Part shown: positions 36,030 to 45,602 of the stretch, one piece after another
Layout: each line of letters begins with the position of its first letter
Numbering within the stretch: the stretch's first letter is position 1
From: Bacteroidales bacterium
GTDB taxonomy: Bacteria; Bacteroidota; Bacteroidia; Bacteroidales; UBA932
Direction of reading: 5' to 3'
Length of the DNA stretch: 64,000 bases
Assembly: GCA_017559545.1 (NCBI GenBank)
Contig: JAFYRK010000001.1
Coordinates: 1 to 64,000, forward strand
Position numbers and translations under genes: made by a program
The notes under the pieces: model-generated
Told to the model about the DNA's origin: nothing
Seen by the model: the letters and a program-made list of their open reading frames with translations, nothing else
The model's database searches: none

Positions 36030-37265
36030 TCAACGCTCCACAACCTCGAAGGTGAGGTCGACGTCTCCGAAATGGCCTTTGGTGTCGCTGTAGGCCTCAA
36101 ACCATTTGCTTCCGAGGGTTCCTCTCCATACTATGTCGTCATATGAATGGAAAGGGATCTTGAGCTCTACGCCATAACTTTTAGACTCCACTCTCACAAA
36201 TGCAGTAGCATTCCACTCCTTGATGGTTCCACCATCGTCTTCGATTATCATGAAGGCAAAAGACTCCACAAGGTCGGTCCACTCGGAGAAAACCATAGCA
36301 TTAAATGGCACAGGTATCCCCTTCTGATTCCTTCTTACAACTATAAGAAAATCCGTAATACTTGGAGTAAAGAGGCGGAGTTCGGCTTCCGTGCTCGCAG
36401 TAAAGTCCTCAAAGGCCCCGACCTTGACGAAGAACTCGGACGCACCGGCAAACCATGAATCATAATTCCTGTTCATGGTAAAGTCCTTCAGAATCAAAGA
36501 CCTTACAGTGTTTCCGGACTGTGCCTTGGAGCATGGTTGCTGACCTGAACTTGATATAGAAGCTGAGCCAGGACTGACAATGATGCTTCCGCCGCCTTCG
36601 CCCCAGTCCGGATCTTCCCTCCTGAGCATTTCCAACGTAGTGTAACCCGCATCCGTATTTCTATTAACCACCCACACAGGTGTCTCCATCGCTACATTCT
36701 CATCCACAAACACCTCTTCAATACGGCGGAAGCCTTCACTGTCTTCTGTTATCCTGTATCCAATATTCACGTCCGAATCATCCTCCGGATCAAATGTGAT
36801 GACCGGCAGTTCCTCTCCATCCCATGACTCTGAAAAGGGCCAATATATCTGCACATCAGACTCTGCCAATCTGTCCAGCCACTCGGACGGGTCCTCTATC
36901 CCCGAAGCAGACTTCGTCGCAGCCTGAGACTTGACATAATCCGCAATCATATCCCTCAACGGCACGCCTGACAGCACAGGAGCCTTAGACAAAGGAAGCC
37001 TATCATCACCCACACCCGCTCCCGGCGTACCGAAAAGGTCATACATCATATATTCCTCATCATAACCGTTCTCACTGGAAGACGACACCGCACCGAATAC
37101 CTCAGACATCTGATCCGCGCCCAAAGGGATATTGGCAAGCACCTGCGCAACCTCGGAAAGGGGCACAGCTGCACGGTTCGAAGTGTGCTTATCGATATTA
37201 TCATCCAGAATTTCACATGAGACCGCAATCAGGCCTGCAAGACATAACAGAGAGAACCTTCTCAT
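36030..37265 (-). CDS. Lipoprotein of unknown function, parent of the two broken copies
   Basis: 411 residues with a lipoprotein signal (LIAVSC, Cys17). The middle is acidic and Ser/Gly-rich; a Gly/Ser linker near 225-245 (GEGGGS, then SSSGQQ) separates it from a C-terminal beta-rich domain (about 265-411) with aromatic strands (IVWRGTLGSKWFEAYSD). Only this C-terminal domain is repeated at 24.0 and 30.1 kb. I do not recognise a family. It stands alone, 60 bp after the toxin gene in the same direction. Confidence 0.7.
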   Translation of the reverse strand: MRRFSLLCLAGLIAVSCEILDDNIDKHTSNRAAVPLSEVAQVLANIPLGADQMSEVFGAVSSSSENGYDEEYMMYDLFGTPGAGVGDDRLPLSKAPVLSGVPLRDMIADYVKSQAATKSASGIEDPSEWLDRLAESDVQIYWPFSESWDGEELPVITFDPEDDSDVNIGYRITEDSEGFRRIEEVFVDENVAMETPVWVVNRNTDAGYTTLEMLRREDPDWGEGGGSIIVSPGSASISSSGQQPCSKAQSGNTVRSLILKDFTMNRNYDSWFAGASEFFVKVGAFEDFTASTEAELRLFTPSITDFLIVVRRNQKGIPVPFNAMVFSEWTDLVESFAFMIIEDDGGTIKEWNATAFVRVESKSYGVELKIPFHSYDDIVWRGTLGSKWFEAYSDTKGHFGDVDLTFEVVER

Positions 37266-37336
37266 AACAACAGATATTTAACGCTGCAAAGTTCCGTAGC
37301 ATTATCCGTGTAACAAAAAAGTATATGCTTATCTGC

Positions 37337-37372
37337 AAAAATCGGCCTCGGAGCAATTTCCAAGGCCGATTT
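37337..37372 (-). terminator. Terminator after prmC
   Basis: AAATCGGCCT and AGGCCGATTT pair over 10 bp around a 15-nt loop; on the minus strand the second arm runs into TTTTTGC. It lies 43 bp past the prmC stop and ends the PBP1A-ddl-prmC message. Confidence 0.8.
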
Positions 37373-37414
37373 CTATAATAGATTTTATCTTATTTTACCA
37401 AAAAATCAGATAAA

Positions 37415-38317
37415 TCATTGTATAGCGCATAGATTCTGACGGGAAAAACGGACAAAACGGGGACGGTCCGAGAGATCACAGATGACAGAAGTGTCAGCGA
37501 AGCCTGCCTGTGAGAATACTGCGGCAGTTTCGGGCCCGAGGGCTTCGTTTATTTCGACTATTCCTATACCGTCAGGTTTGAGAAGTTGTTTTGCCCATAC
37601 GGCTACGGCGCGGTAGAAGACCAGAGGATCATCGTCAGACACAAAAAGCGCAAGCCATGGCTCATGATCAAGGACATTCTTTCTCATCAATGCCTTTTCC
37701 GATTCCATGACATATGGAGGATTGCTGAGAATCATATCAAAAGTACCTAATCCATCAGGTGGCGTGGCAAGCACGTCAGCCTTTATGAACTTCGGAGCTA
37801 CAACTCCCCCCATCCCATCAACGCCACCGACTTCGTCAAACTTCTGACCGGATGCAACAACCAAGGCATCTTCAGAGATATCCACAGCAGTCACCTCAGC
37901 ACCCGGAAGTTCCAACGCCATACTCCACGCTATGCAACCACTGCCAGTACACAGATCTGCAATGCGCATAGACTTACAGCCGGAGAGACGTGCCCAGTCC
38001 AAAGCCTCACGCACAAGGAGTTCAGTCTCTGGGCGAGGTATCAGCACAGAAGGCGTCACATTGAACTCACGGTCATAGAAAAACGCCTTACCTATTATAT
38101 ATTGTACAGGCTCACCGGAAGCCATTCTCCTGAATGCACTCATAGCTTCAGCACAAGCACCATCAGGCACCTCATATGAAGGTTCAAGAATATGGGTATG
38201 GCGCGACGTTCCTATACTATGCTGCAGAAACATGAGGACCATCTCACGTGCCTCCCTTTCAGGGAAGGCCTGCGAAATGGTCTCCGTACCTTTGCTTATG
38301 AGATTCCTCAGAAGCAT
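37415..38317 (-). CDS. prmC: Release factor glutamine methyltransferase PrmC
   Basis: Methylates the Gln of the GGQ motif in peptide-chain release factors using SAM. The SAM site is ADLCTGSGCIAWSMA and the catalytic motif is SNPPYV. An N-terminal helical domain with PVQYIIGKAFFY precedes it, as in HemK/PrmC. The start codon overlaps the ddl stop by one base (TAATG), so translation is coupled. Length 300 aa is normal. Confidence 0.93.
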   Translation of the reverse strand: MLLRNLISKGTETISQAFPEREAREMVLMFLQHSIGTSRHTHILEPSYEVPDGACAEAMSAFRRMASGEPVQYIIGKAFFYDREFNVTPSVLIPRPETELLVREALDWARLSGCKSMRIADLCTGSGCIAWSMALELPGAEVTAVDISEDALVVASGQKFDEVGGVDGMGGVVAPKFIKADVLATPPDGLGTFDMILSNPPYVMESEKALMRKNVLDHEPWLALFVSDDDPLVFYRAVAVWAKQLLKPDGIGIVEINEALGPETAAVFSQAGFADTSVICDLSDRPRFVRFSRQNLCAIQ

Positions 38318-39330
38318 TATGAGTTTTCGATTATCGTTGTAAGGAAATCAGTCATCGACATCCCTGCCGCACGTACCATCTGCGGCACGAGAGAGGCTGA
38401 TGTCATTCCTGGGATTGTGTTCACTTCAAGGAAGTAAAGTCCTTCCTCTGAGCTGATATAGTCAACGCGTACAAGGCCTGCACATCCGAGGTGCTCGTAA
38501 ATCCTTACGGAAACTTCCTGTATCTGGTCTCTGAGCGTGTCTGGAATCTGAGCCGGACATACCTCGCGGCTATGACCGTTATACTTAGCCTCATAGTCAA
38601 AGAACTCGTTCTCTGTGATGATCTCGATCACAGGAAGAGCAACATTCTCCTTACCATTATTATATACTGCGCAAGTCAGCTCGCGACCTACGACAGCTGC
38701 CTCTGCAATAAGCATCTGGCCTTCAGAGAAAGCCACATCAACCGCCTTGCCGAAGTCCTCAACACATTTGACCTTGGTCACTCCGAAGCTGCTGCCACCG
38801 TCTGTCGGTTTCACGAACATCGGAAGTCCAAGTTTCTCCACAGCCTGCTCGGCAAGTCCATCTACAGACTCACCTTTGCGAAGGAAGATGTCCTTTGCAC
38901 ACTTTACAAAGTCTACATCCTTGAGGTAGCTCTTGCAACTGAACTTGTCGAATGTGATTGCAGACACAAAGGCGTTGCAGCCGCTGTGTGGCACTCCAAT
39001 CATCTCAAGGTAGCCCTGCATGAGGCCGTTCTCGCCTGGAGTTCCGTGCTGCATGATATAAGCATAGTCAAACCTGACCTTCACACCGCCCACGACAGCA
39101 GAGAAGTCAGTCTTACATACCTCAGGACGCTCTTCCTCCGGGATGAGCACTCTTTCCTGTCCCTTCGGTCTATATGCCTTCACGACCCACTTTCCAAAGC
39201 GGGCAAATATCTCATAGACTGCAAACTTCTCAGCGTCAATCTGTGACGCGGTAAACTCACCGCTTCTGACAGAAACCTCCCACTCCGAAGAGTCACTGCC
39301 GTATATTACTGCTACATTATTCAAATCCAT
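38317..39330 (-). CDS. ddl: D-alanine--D-alanine ligase
   Basis: ATP-grasp enzyme making the D-Ala-D-Ala dipeptide of peptidoglycan. The marks are HGTPGENGLMQGYLEMIGVP, then KPTDGGSSFGVTKV and FLEVNTIPGMT. I start at MDLNNVAVIYG, which gives the family's usual opening; an earlier Met eleven codons up would add only Lys/Thr-rich text inside the PBP1A gene. It overlaps PBP1A by 14 bp. Together with PBP1A it forms a cell-wall unit. Confidence 0.93.
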   Translation of the reverse strand: MDLNNVAVIYGSDSSEWEVSVRSGEFTASQIDAEKFAVYEIFARFGKWVVKAYRPKGQERVLIPEEERPEVCKTDFSAVVGGVKVRFDYAYIMQHGTPGENGLMQGYLEMIGVPHSGCNAFVSAITFDKFSCKSYLKDVDFVKCAKDIFLRKGESVDGLAEQAVEKLGLPMFVKPTDGGSSFGVTKVKCVEDFGKAVDVAFSEGQMLIAEAAVVGRELTCAVYNNGKENVALPVIEIITENEFFDYEAKYNGHSREVCPAQIPDTLRDQIQEVSVRIYEHLGCAGLVRVDYISSEEGLYFLEVNTIPGMTSASLVPQMVRAAGMSMTDFLTTIIENS

Positions 39331-41743
39331 ATATTTCCTTTTCGTCTTCGTATTCATCTTCAATAATGGTTGTTACCTCGCCTTCTTCCGGCACTTCAAC
39401 CAAAGCATCAGCATCGCAATTCAGATTAAGTTCGAAATTGCCCGGTGCCTCAAAGGCATCAACACTGTAATATGCGGCAAGAGACGGATCCTTACGCACG
39501 CTCTGCATGAAATATCCCCATATAGGCAGCGCTGAAGCAGAGCCTCCGCCGTTTGCAAGAGCTGCAAAATGCACCTGCATATCCTCGAATCCAGCCCATG
39601 CGCCTGCAGTAAGCTGAGGGGTGTATCCTATGAACCATCCGTCCGCATTATCGTTGGTAGTACCTGTCTTTCCTGCCATCTCACCGGTAAGGCCAAAGCG
39701 CGACCTGAGCGCATAACCTGTTCCGCCGTTGACTACTCCCTGCATGAGATTAGCCATAAGATATGCAGTGCGGTCGCTGATAGCTTCCTTTCTTGTCGTA
39801 GAGAATGTTGCAAGAACGTTACCCATGTTATCCTCGATCCTAGTCACGAAAATCGGCCTTGTGTACATACCTTTAGACGGGAATGTATTGTATGCCGCAA
39901 CCATTTCGTAAAGAGATATGTTAGCGGCACCCACGCACAGAGGCGGCACCGGATCCAGGTAACTTCCAACTCCCATCTTCCTCATCATCTCGACCATCGC
40001 ATACGGTCCGTACTGCTTCATCAAGTAAGCCGAGATATTGTTGGAACTCTTTGCAAGACCCCACTTCAAAGTCACCATGTTACCGATATATTCATCCCTG
40101 TCTGTACTCTCCGGTGTCCATATCTTGTCCGCACTGATGATGAATGTCTGTGGAACATTGGCCACCTGATCGCATGGAGACATACCCTCCTGCATAGCCA
40201 GAGTATAGAGGAACGGCTTGATTGTCGAACCGATCTGACGCTTGCTCTGACGTGCATTATCATACTGGAACGCCTTGAAGTCCGGACCACCGACATATGC
40301 CTTGACTTCTCCAGCCTTGATCGTACGGCCGTTTATCTGGCCAACGCCAGAAGTCATGACCATGAACGAAGCACGCATATGTCTCTTATAATATCTGATA
40401 GAGTCATCCGGAGTCATTACTGTATCCACCTGCCTGTCACCATCCCATGCGAATATCTTCATAGGCACTGCAACAGAGAAGGTCTTGAATATCTCAGAAT
40501 CGGAAGCACCTGCAGCTTTCATCCTACGATAACGGTCACTATCCTTGCGGGCTCTTTTCATGATACCGTCTATCATCTTCTTCTCTACCTCATTATCAAA
40601 CGGAGGATTGTTCTTCCATCTGACCTCACGATCGAAGCGCTTCTGCATATCGCCTCCGATATGCTTTACGACAGCCTCTTCCGCATATCTCTGCATCTGT
40701 GGATTGATGGTGGTATAGATCCTGAGTCCGTCCCTATAGATGTCATACCTGGTACCGTCAGGCTTGAGGTTCTTGTTTATCCATCCGTAAAGGTCATCGT
40801 CTGCCCAAAGGAGTGAATCCACTACATAGTCCTCATACTGACTGTATGACGAACGCTTCGGCTCCTTTGCCATCATGGTACGGCGGAGCATTTCTCTGAA
40901 ATAGAGGCCCGAACCTGCTGTGTGGTCCTGTACCTGATATGAAAGGACTATAGGAAGCTGCTGAATAGAATCGCGCTGCCGTGCATCAAGGTAACCAGCC
41001 CTCTCCATCTGCGAGATCACGAAGTTTCTCCTTACAAGAGACTTGTCCGGGTTGAGAGCAGGATTATATCTCGTAGGCTTATTCACCATTCCGACCAATG
41101 TTGCCGCCTCCTCAACGCTAAGGGCTGCAGGAGTCTTGGCGAAGAAGGTCTGTGCAGCAGACTTGATTCCGTATGCATTACTTCCGAAGAACACCTGGTT
41201 GAGATACATGGTTATGATCTCGTCCTTAGTATAACTGCGCTCAAGCTTTACTGCCGTAACCCATTCCTTCAGTTTGATCAAAACCATCTTGACCTTTGAC
41301 ATTCCAGGGATCTTGCTGCTGACATCAGCACGTGGATAGAGAGTCTTGGCCAGCTGCTGGGTAATCGTACTACCACCTCCCTGGCTTGAGTCACCTCCGA
41401 GAAGGGTCTTGAACACCACACGTCCCAGACTCCTGAAGTCAATGCCTGAGTGAGTGTAGAAACGTACGTCCTCTGTTGCCACTGCCGCATGGACAAGATT
41501 CACAGACAGTTCGTCGTATGTCACAAACGATCTGTTCTCTATATGGAATGTGGACAAGATGGTAGATCCGTCATCCGCAATAACCTGCGTAGCAAGGTTG
41601 CTGTCAGGGTTTTCAAGATCCTCAAAAGAAGGTATGTCCGCAAAGGCCCATACAAGTCCGATAAGTGTCATGACAAGCAGTACAGGCATTGAAAACAGTA
41701 TCCAGAACCACTTGATTATTTTCTTCTTTGTTGCGTCAGTCAT
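39317..41743 (-). CDS. Class A penicillin-binding protein (PBP1A type)
   Basis: One N-terminal TM helix (about 11-33), then a GT51 transglycosylase (EDVRFYTHSGID at ~91, GGGSTITQQLAK) and a transpeptidase with S-T-I-K (GSTIKPFLYT), SSN (KSSNNIS) and KTGTTNDNADG. It polymerises and cross-links peptidoglycan. The C-terminal tail is acidic (EEGEVTTIIEDEYEDEK). First gene of an operon with ddl and prmC; divergent from topA. Confidence 0.92.
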   Translation of the reverse strand: MTDATKKKIIKWFWILFSMPVLLVMTLIGLVWAFADIPSFEDLENPDSNLATQVIADDGSTILSTFHIENRSFVTYDELSVNLVHAAVATEDVRFYTHSGIDFRSLGRVVFKTLLGGDSSQGGGSTITQQLAKTLYPRADVSSKIPGMSKVKMVLIKLKEWVTAVKLERSYTKDEIITMYLNQVFFGSNAYGIKSAAQTFFAKTPAALSVEEAATLVGMVNKPTRYNPALNPDKSLVRRNFVISQMERAGYLDARQRDSIQQLPIVLSYQVQDHTAGSGLYFREMLRRTMMAKEPKRSSYSQYEDYVVDSLLWADDDLYGWINKNLKPDGTRYDIYRDGLRIYTTINPQMQRYAEEAVVKHIGGDMQKRFDREVRWKNNPPFDNEVEKKMIDGIMKRARKDSDRYRRMKAAGASDSEIFKTFSVAVPMKIFAWDGDRQVDTVMTPDDSIRYYKRHMRASFMVMTSGVGQINGRTIKAGEVKAYVGGPDFKAFQYDNARQSKRQIGSTIKPFLYTLAMQEGMSPCDQVANVPQTFIISADKIWTPESTDRDEYIGNMVTLKWGLAKSSNNISAYLMKQYGPYAMVEMMRKMGVGSYLDPVPPLCVGAANISLYEMVAAYNTFPSKGMYTRPIFVTRIEDNMGNVLATFSTTRKEAISDRTAYLMANLMQGVVNGGTGYALRSRFGLTGEMAGKTGTTNDNADGWFIGYTPQLTAGAWAGFEDMQVHFAALANGGGSASALPIWGYFMQSVRKDPSLAAYYSVDAFEAPGNFELNLNCDADALVEVPEEGEVTTIIEDEYEDEKEIYGFE

Positions 41744-41768
41744 ATTTTCCTTTTTACTTACAAACTCA

Positions 41769-41776
41769 CAAAATTA
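41769..41776 (-). promoter_or_regulatory. -7 box for PBP1A-ddl-prmC
   Basis: TAATTTTG matches TAnnTTTG 26 bp before the PBP1A start; no -33 TTTG at the normal distance. Confidence 0.45.
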
Positions 41777-41785
41777 GCAACAAAA

Positions 41786-41818
41786 TTTGGAAATTTGCCC
41801 CGAAAGTCCCTTACTTTG
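41786..41818 (+). promoter_or_regulatory. Promoter of topA
   Basis: TTTG (41786-41789), 21 nt, then TTACTTTG (41811-41818), one mismatch from TAnnTTTG. The leader is short (about 25 nt) and holds GAGGAG at 41836-41841. Confidence 0.5.
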
Positions 41819-41850
41819 CACTTTCTTTTGAAAAAGAGGAGTTAATGAGC

Positions 41851-44178
41851 ATGAAGGAAGGAAAAAATTTAGTAATCGTCGAGTCTCCTGCAAAGGCTGG
41901 CACGATCCAGAAGTTTCTTGGAGAGGACTTTATCGTTAAGTCAAGTTTCGGACACATACGCGACCTGCACGATAGCGAGCTCAGCATTGATATAAAGGCC
42001 GGGTTCAAGCCAGAATACGTCATACCGGCAGAAAAGAAGAAGCTCGTAGCGGAACTTAAGAAGGCAGCCAAGGAAGCATCTGTTGTATGGCTGGCATCCG
42101 ATGAGGACCGCGAGGGAGAAGCTATCTCATGGCACCTGTTCGAGACTCTTGATCTTAAAAGTGAAAATACGAAACGTATTGTGTTCCACGAGATTACAAA
42201 GACCGCCATCCTTAATGCAATCCAGAATCCGCGTAGCATTGACATGAGCCTTGTGGACGCGCAGCAGGCACGCCGAGTGCTTGACCGTCTGGTCGGTTTC
42301 GAGCTTTCTCCTGTGCTTTGGAGAAAAATTCAGCCGAAACTTTCCGCCGGACGCGTACAGTCAGTGGCACTGCGTCTGGTTGTAGACCGCGAAAGGGAAA
42401 TCCTCGCTTTCAATCCGGAACAATATTATAAGGTAGATGCTCTCTTCCATCCTGAAGGAACTCCTGACAATGTACTTGTAAAGGCAACCCTCGACAAAAG
42501 GTTCCCTGACATGGAAAGTGCCAAGGCATTCCTCGAGAAGTGCATCGGAGCCGAGTTTACAGTCTCGGACATCGAGAAGAAGGAAGCCACCAGGACTCCG
42601 GCGGCGCCATTTACGACCTCAACCCTCCAGCAGGAGGCTTCAAGAAAACTCAGGATGTCTGTAAGCCAGACCATGAGCATTGCACAGAAGCTTTATGAGC
42701 ACGGACTCATCACTTACATGCGTACCGACTCAACAAACCTTTCAGCCCTTGCGATCAACACTGCCAGGACCTTCATCTGCGACAATTTCGGTCAGGACTA
42801 CTCGAAAGTAAGACAGTACAAGACAAAGGCAAAGGGAGCACAGGAGGCACACGAGGCAATCCGCCCTACATATATTGAGAACACAACTATCGAGGGAACC
42901 CCTCAGGAAAAGAAACTGTATGAGCTTATCTGGAAGCGCACAGTCGCATCCCAGATGGCAGATGCCCGTCTCATGAAGACAGATATCAAAGTTTCCGTTG
43001 AGAGTCCTGACGAAACCAGAATAGAGGAAAAGTTCAACGTACAGGCAAGCGAGGTACTCTTCGACGGATTCCTCAAACTGTACATGGAAAGCACCGATGA
43101 GCCTTCGCAGGATGACGAAATGGCTATCCTTCCGGAAATGAACAAGGGCGACAGGATGTTCGAAAACGGAATCACAGCCGAGTGCAAGTTCACATCCGCA
43201 CCATCGCGCTACTCAGAGGCAACTCTCGTCAAGAAGCTCGAGGAACTCGGAATCGGACGTCCATCCACATACGCACCTACAATCTCTACCCTTACAAAAG
43301 GAAGAGGCTATATAATAAAAGGAGACAAGACCGGCGAAAAACACGCTGTAACCAACCTCTCCCTTAAGAACGGAGTGATTAAGGCTGCAGCAAAGACCGA
43401 GACTACCGGAGTAGAGAAAGGACGACTTCTGCCTCAAGACATCGGAATGATCGTGACCGACTACCTTGTGAAGAACTTTGAGACAATCCTTGACTACGGA
43501 TTCACTGCAAACGTAGAGAAGGACTTCGACAAGATTGCAGAGGGAGAACTGGCATGGAGTAATGTGATCAGCGAGTTCTATGGACCTTTCCACACAAAGG
43601 TGGAGGAGACACTCAGTAACAGGGAATACAGCAACGTAAGCCGTGAGCTCGGCGTAGACCCTAAGGACGGACAGCCACTGGTTGCTAAATTCGGACAGTA
43701 CGGTCCTTATGTGCAGAAGGGCGACGGAGACAACAAGCAATACGCAAGCCTTGCGCCTGGCCAGCTCATTGAAAGCATCACCCTTGAAGAGGCACTGAAG
43801 CTTTTCGAACTACCGAGAACAGTAGGCCAGCACGAGGGCATCGACATAATCTGCACCAAGGGAAAATTTGGCCCATACATCAAATACGGCGACAAGAACA
43901 TATCCCTCCCACGCGGAACAGACCCCCTGAAGGTTGATCTTGATACATGCGTACGCCTTATTGAGGAAAACGAGAACAAGAAGACCGGCGGCATCATAGC
44001 AGATTACACCGAAAGCGGCATACAGGTGCTCAACGGAGCATATGGTCCATACATCAAGTGCAACGGCAGCAACTACAAGATTCCAAAGGGCACAGATCCG
44101 GCAGAACTCACTGAAGAAAAATGTAAGGAGATCATAGCCACATCTGAGCCTACAGGCCGAAAAAAGAAGCGCAGATAG
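41851..44178 (+). CDS. topA: DNA topoisomerase I
   Basis: Relaxes negative supercoils by single-strand passage. Toprim domain: LVIVESPAKA and SDEDREGEAISWH; catalytic Tyr in LITYMRTDST. The C-terminus has three short Gly-Pro-Tyr repeats (FGQYGPYVQKG, GKFGPYIKYG, GAYGPYIKCNG) of the kind that replaces zinc fingers in Bacteroidota, and a basic tail GRKKKRR. I chose this Met because GAGGAG lies 9 nt before it; another Met two codons earlier is only 3 nt from GAGGAG but is also possible. A strong terminator follows. Confidence 0.93.
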   Translation: MKEGKNLVIVESPAKAGTIQKFLGEDFIVKSSFGHIRDLHDSELSIDIKAGFKPEYVIPAEKKKLVAELKKAAKEASVVWLASDEDREGEAISWHLFETLDLKSENTKRIVFHEITKTAILNAIQNPRSIDMSLVDAQQARRVLDRLVGFELSPVLWRKIQPKLSAGRVQSVALRLVVDREREILAFNPEQYYKVDALFHPEGTPDNVLVKATLDKRFPDMESAKAFLEKCIGAEFTVSDIEKKEATRTPAAPFTTSTLQQEASRKLRMSVSQTMSIAQKLYEHGLITYMRTDSTNLSALAINTARTFICDNFGQDYSKVRQYKTKAKGAQEAHEAIRPTYIENTTIEGTPQEKKLYELIWKRTVASQMADARLMKTDIKVSVESPDETRIEEKFNVQASEVLFDGFLKLYMESTDEPSQDDEMAILPEMNKGDRMFENGITAECKFTSAPSRYSEATLVKKLEELGIGRPSTYAPTISTLTKGRGYIIKGDKTGEKHAVTNLSLKNGVIKAAAKTETTGVEKGRLLPQDIGMIVTDYLVKNFETILDYGFTANVEKDFDKIAEGELAWSNVISEFYGPFHTKVEETLSNREYSNVSRELGVDPKDGQPLVAKFGQYGPYVQKGDGDNKQYASLAPGQLIESITLEEALKLFELPRTVGQHEGIDIICTKGKFGPYIKYGDKNISLPRGTDPLKVDLDTCVRLIEENENKKTGGIIADYTESGIQVLNGAYGPYIKCNGSNYKIPKGTDPAELTEEKCKEIIATSEPTGRKKKRR

Positions 44179-44186
44179 CATAATGG

Positions 44187-44228
44187 ACAAGTCGAAGGTT
44201 ACAAACTGTAACTTTCGACTTGTTTTTT
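44187..44228 (+). terminator. Terminator of topA
   Basis: ACAAGTCGAA-GGTTAC and GTAAC-TTTCGACTTGT form a ~16-bp stem with a tiny loop, followed by TTTTTT. Confidence 0.88.
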
Positions 44229-44289
44229 ATTGATATTTTATCTTTTTATATATAAATTCGCGGTCAAAACCACTAACACACATACAGTT

Positions 44290-44814
44290 ATGCCTACGTA
44301 TCAGATTGATCAGATCGATCAGAAGATTCTTTCATTCCTTGTAAAGAATGCGAGAATGCCATTTCTGGAGATTGCACGCGAGTGCAACGTGTCCGGAGCA
44401 GCGATCCACCAGAGGGTCAAGAGACTTGAAGCAAACGGAGTCATCACAGGCTCCCGTCTTCTCGTAAAACCACAGGCGCTTGGCCTGAATGTGTGCGCCT
44501 TCGTCAGCGTATCACTGTCTGAGGCGAACAAGTACCCTGAAGTTATCGAGTCATTCAAAAAGATTTCAGAAGTTGTTGAATGCCACTTCGTTACAGGCAA
44601 ACACAATCTCCTGATCAAGCTCTTTTGCTTTGACCATGACCACCTTATGCAGATCCTTCTGAATACAATCCAGAAGATTCCGTATGTACAGCAGACAGAG
44701 ACACAGATCTCACTCGATCAGGCAATCGAGCGTCAGGTATGGGTCAAGGAGTATCAGAACACCAGCTTCTCTGCCAGCGTCAGGAAGAGCAAGAAGGAGA
44801 AAGAGAAAGAATAG
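44290..44814 (+). CDS. Lrp/AsnC-family transcription regulator
   Basis: An N-terminal helix-turn-helix (IDQKILSFLVKNARMPFLEI, then VSGAAIHQRVKRLEANGVI) and a RAM ligand-binding domain (SVSLSEANKYPEV, VVECHFVTGKHNLLIKLF). Members sense amino acids and act as dimers to octamers. I start at MPTYQIDQ; upstream codons are AT-rich non-coding text. The C-terminus is basic (RKSKKEKEKE) and its last 35 bp overlap the convergent ispD gene. Effector unknown. Confidence 0.88.
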   Translation: MPTYQIDQIDQKILSFLVKNARMPFLEIARECNVSGAAIHQRVKRLEANGVITGSRLLVKPQALGLNVCAFVSVSLSEANKYPEVIESFKKISEVVECHFVTGKHNLLIKLFCFDHDHLMQILLNTIQKIPYVQQTETQISLDQAIERQVWVKEYQNTSFSASVRKSKKEKEKE

Positions 44815-45496
44815 CCTTTGCCAGGACAAGATCGTCCTGCGTAGTAAGCTTTATATTGAACCTCTCACCGATAAGGTATGAGAGGTTTTTTCCGTATTTA
44901 AGGACCACTGAAGCGTCGTCTGTAAAAGCGGTATCGAAAGCCTGCTCATATGCTTCCTTCAGTATTTCGGAATGGAAGATCTGCGGAGTCTGAGCGGCAT
45001 ATAAGACGGAACGGTCCACGTTTTGGCCCGGCATGGTTACAAGTTCCTCGTCACCATTGGCATTCTTCTTCTTTTCAAGGACTTTCATCGTATCTACACA
45101 CGGAATAACAGGGATGAGAGCCGGCGTGGTTTCCGCTTTCATGAACATGTCTTTAACGAAAGACTCCGTTACCAGCGGACGGACCGCATCATGAACTGCC
45201 ACAATCGCTCCTGCAGGTACCTTTTCCAACGCGTTCCTTACAGAATGAAAGCGTGTAATGCCTCCTTTAACCAGAACCTGAGGGCATATGAAGTTCCTGT
45301 CAAGGCAATACTGACGCCAATAATCCATATGAGACTCAGGAAGAACGGTGATTATGCTCACGCCCGGGCATGCATTCAGGAATACTTCTATGGTCCTGTG
45401 AAGAATGGCCTTCCCCTCCAGTTCGATGAACTGCTTAGGCATCTCCGCACCCATTCGCGTGCCACTTCCGGCAGCCATGATTATGGCGTATTTCAT
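44780..45496 (-). CDS. ispD: 2-C-methyl-D-erythritol 4-phosphate cytidylyltransferase
   Basis: Third step of the MEP isoprenoid pathway: CTP + MEP to CDP-ME. IIMAAGSGTRMG is the nucleotide site, with VHDAVRPLVT and AAQTPQIF also typical. The start at MKYAIIMAAG gives the usual length; nine codons upstream are in frame but unlikely. Convergent overlap of 35 bp with the Lrp gene means the two 3' ends share coding DNA. Confidence 0.92.
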   Translation of the reverse strand: MKYAIIMAAGSGTRMGAEMPKQFIELEGKAILHRTIEVFLNACPGVSIITVLPESHMDYWRQYCLDRNFICPQVLVKGGITRFHSVRNALEKVPAGAIVAVHDAVRPLVTESFVKDMFMKAETTPALIPVIPCVDTMKVLEKKKNANGDEELVTMPGQNVDRSVLYAAQTPQIFHSEILKEAYEQAFDTAFTDDASVVLKYGKNLSYLIGERFNIKLTTQDDLVLAKAILSLSPSCSS

Positions 45497-45602
45497 CCTT
45501 GACATATTTCTAAGATTTTTCAATTATTTCTTCCACAAAATTAAGTTATTTTTTGTAATTTTACGGCCTGTTAAACGTACCAGATAAAAAGCATTAAAAA
45601 AT

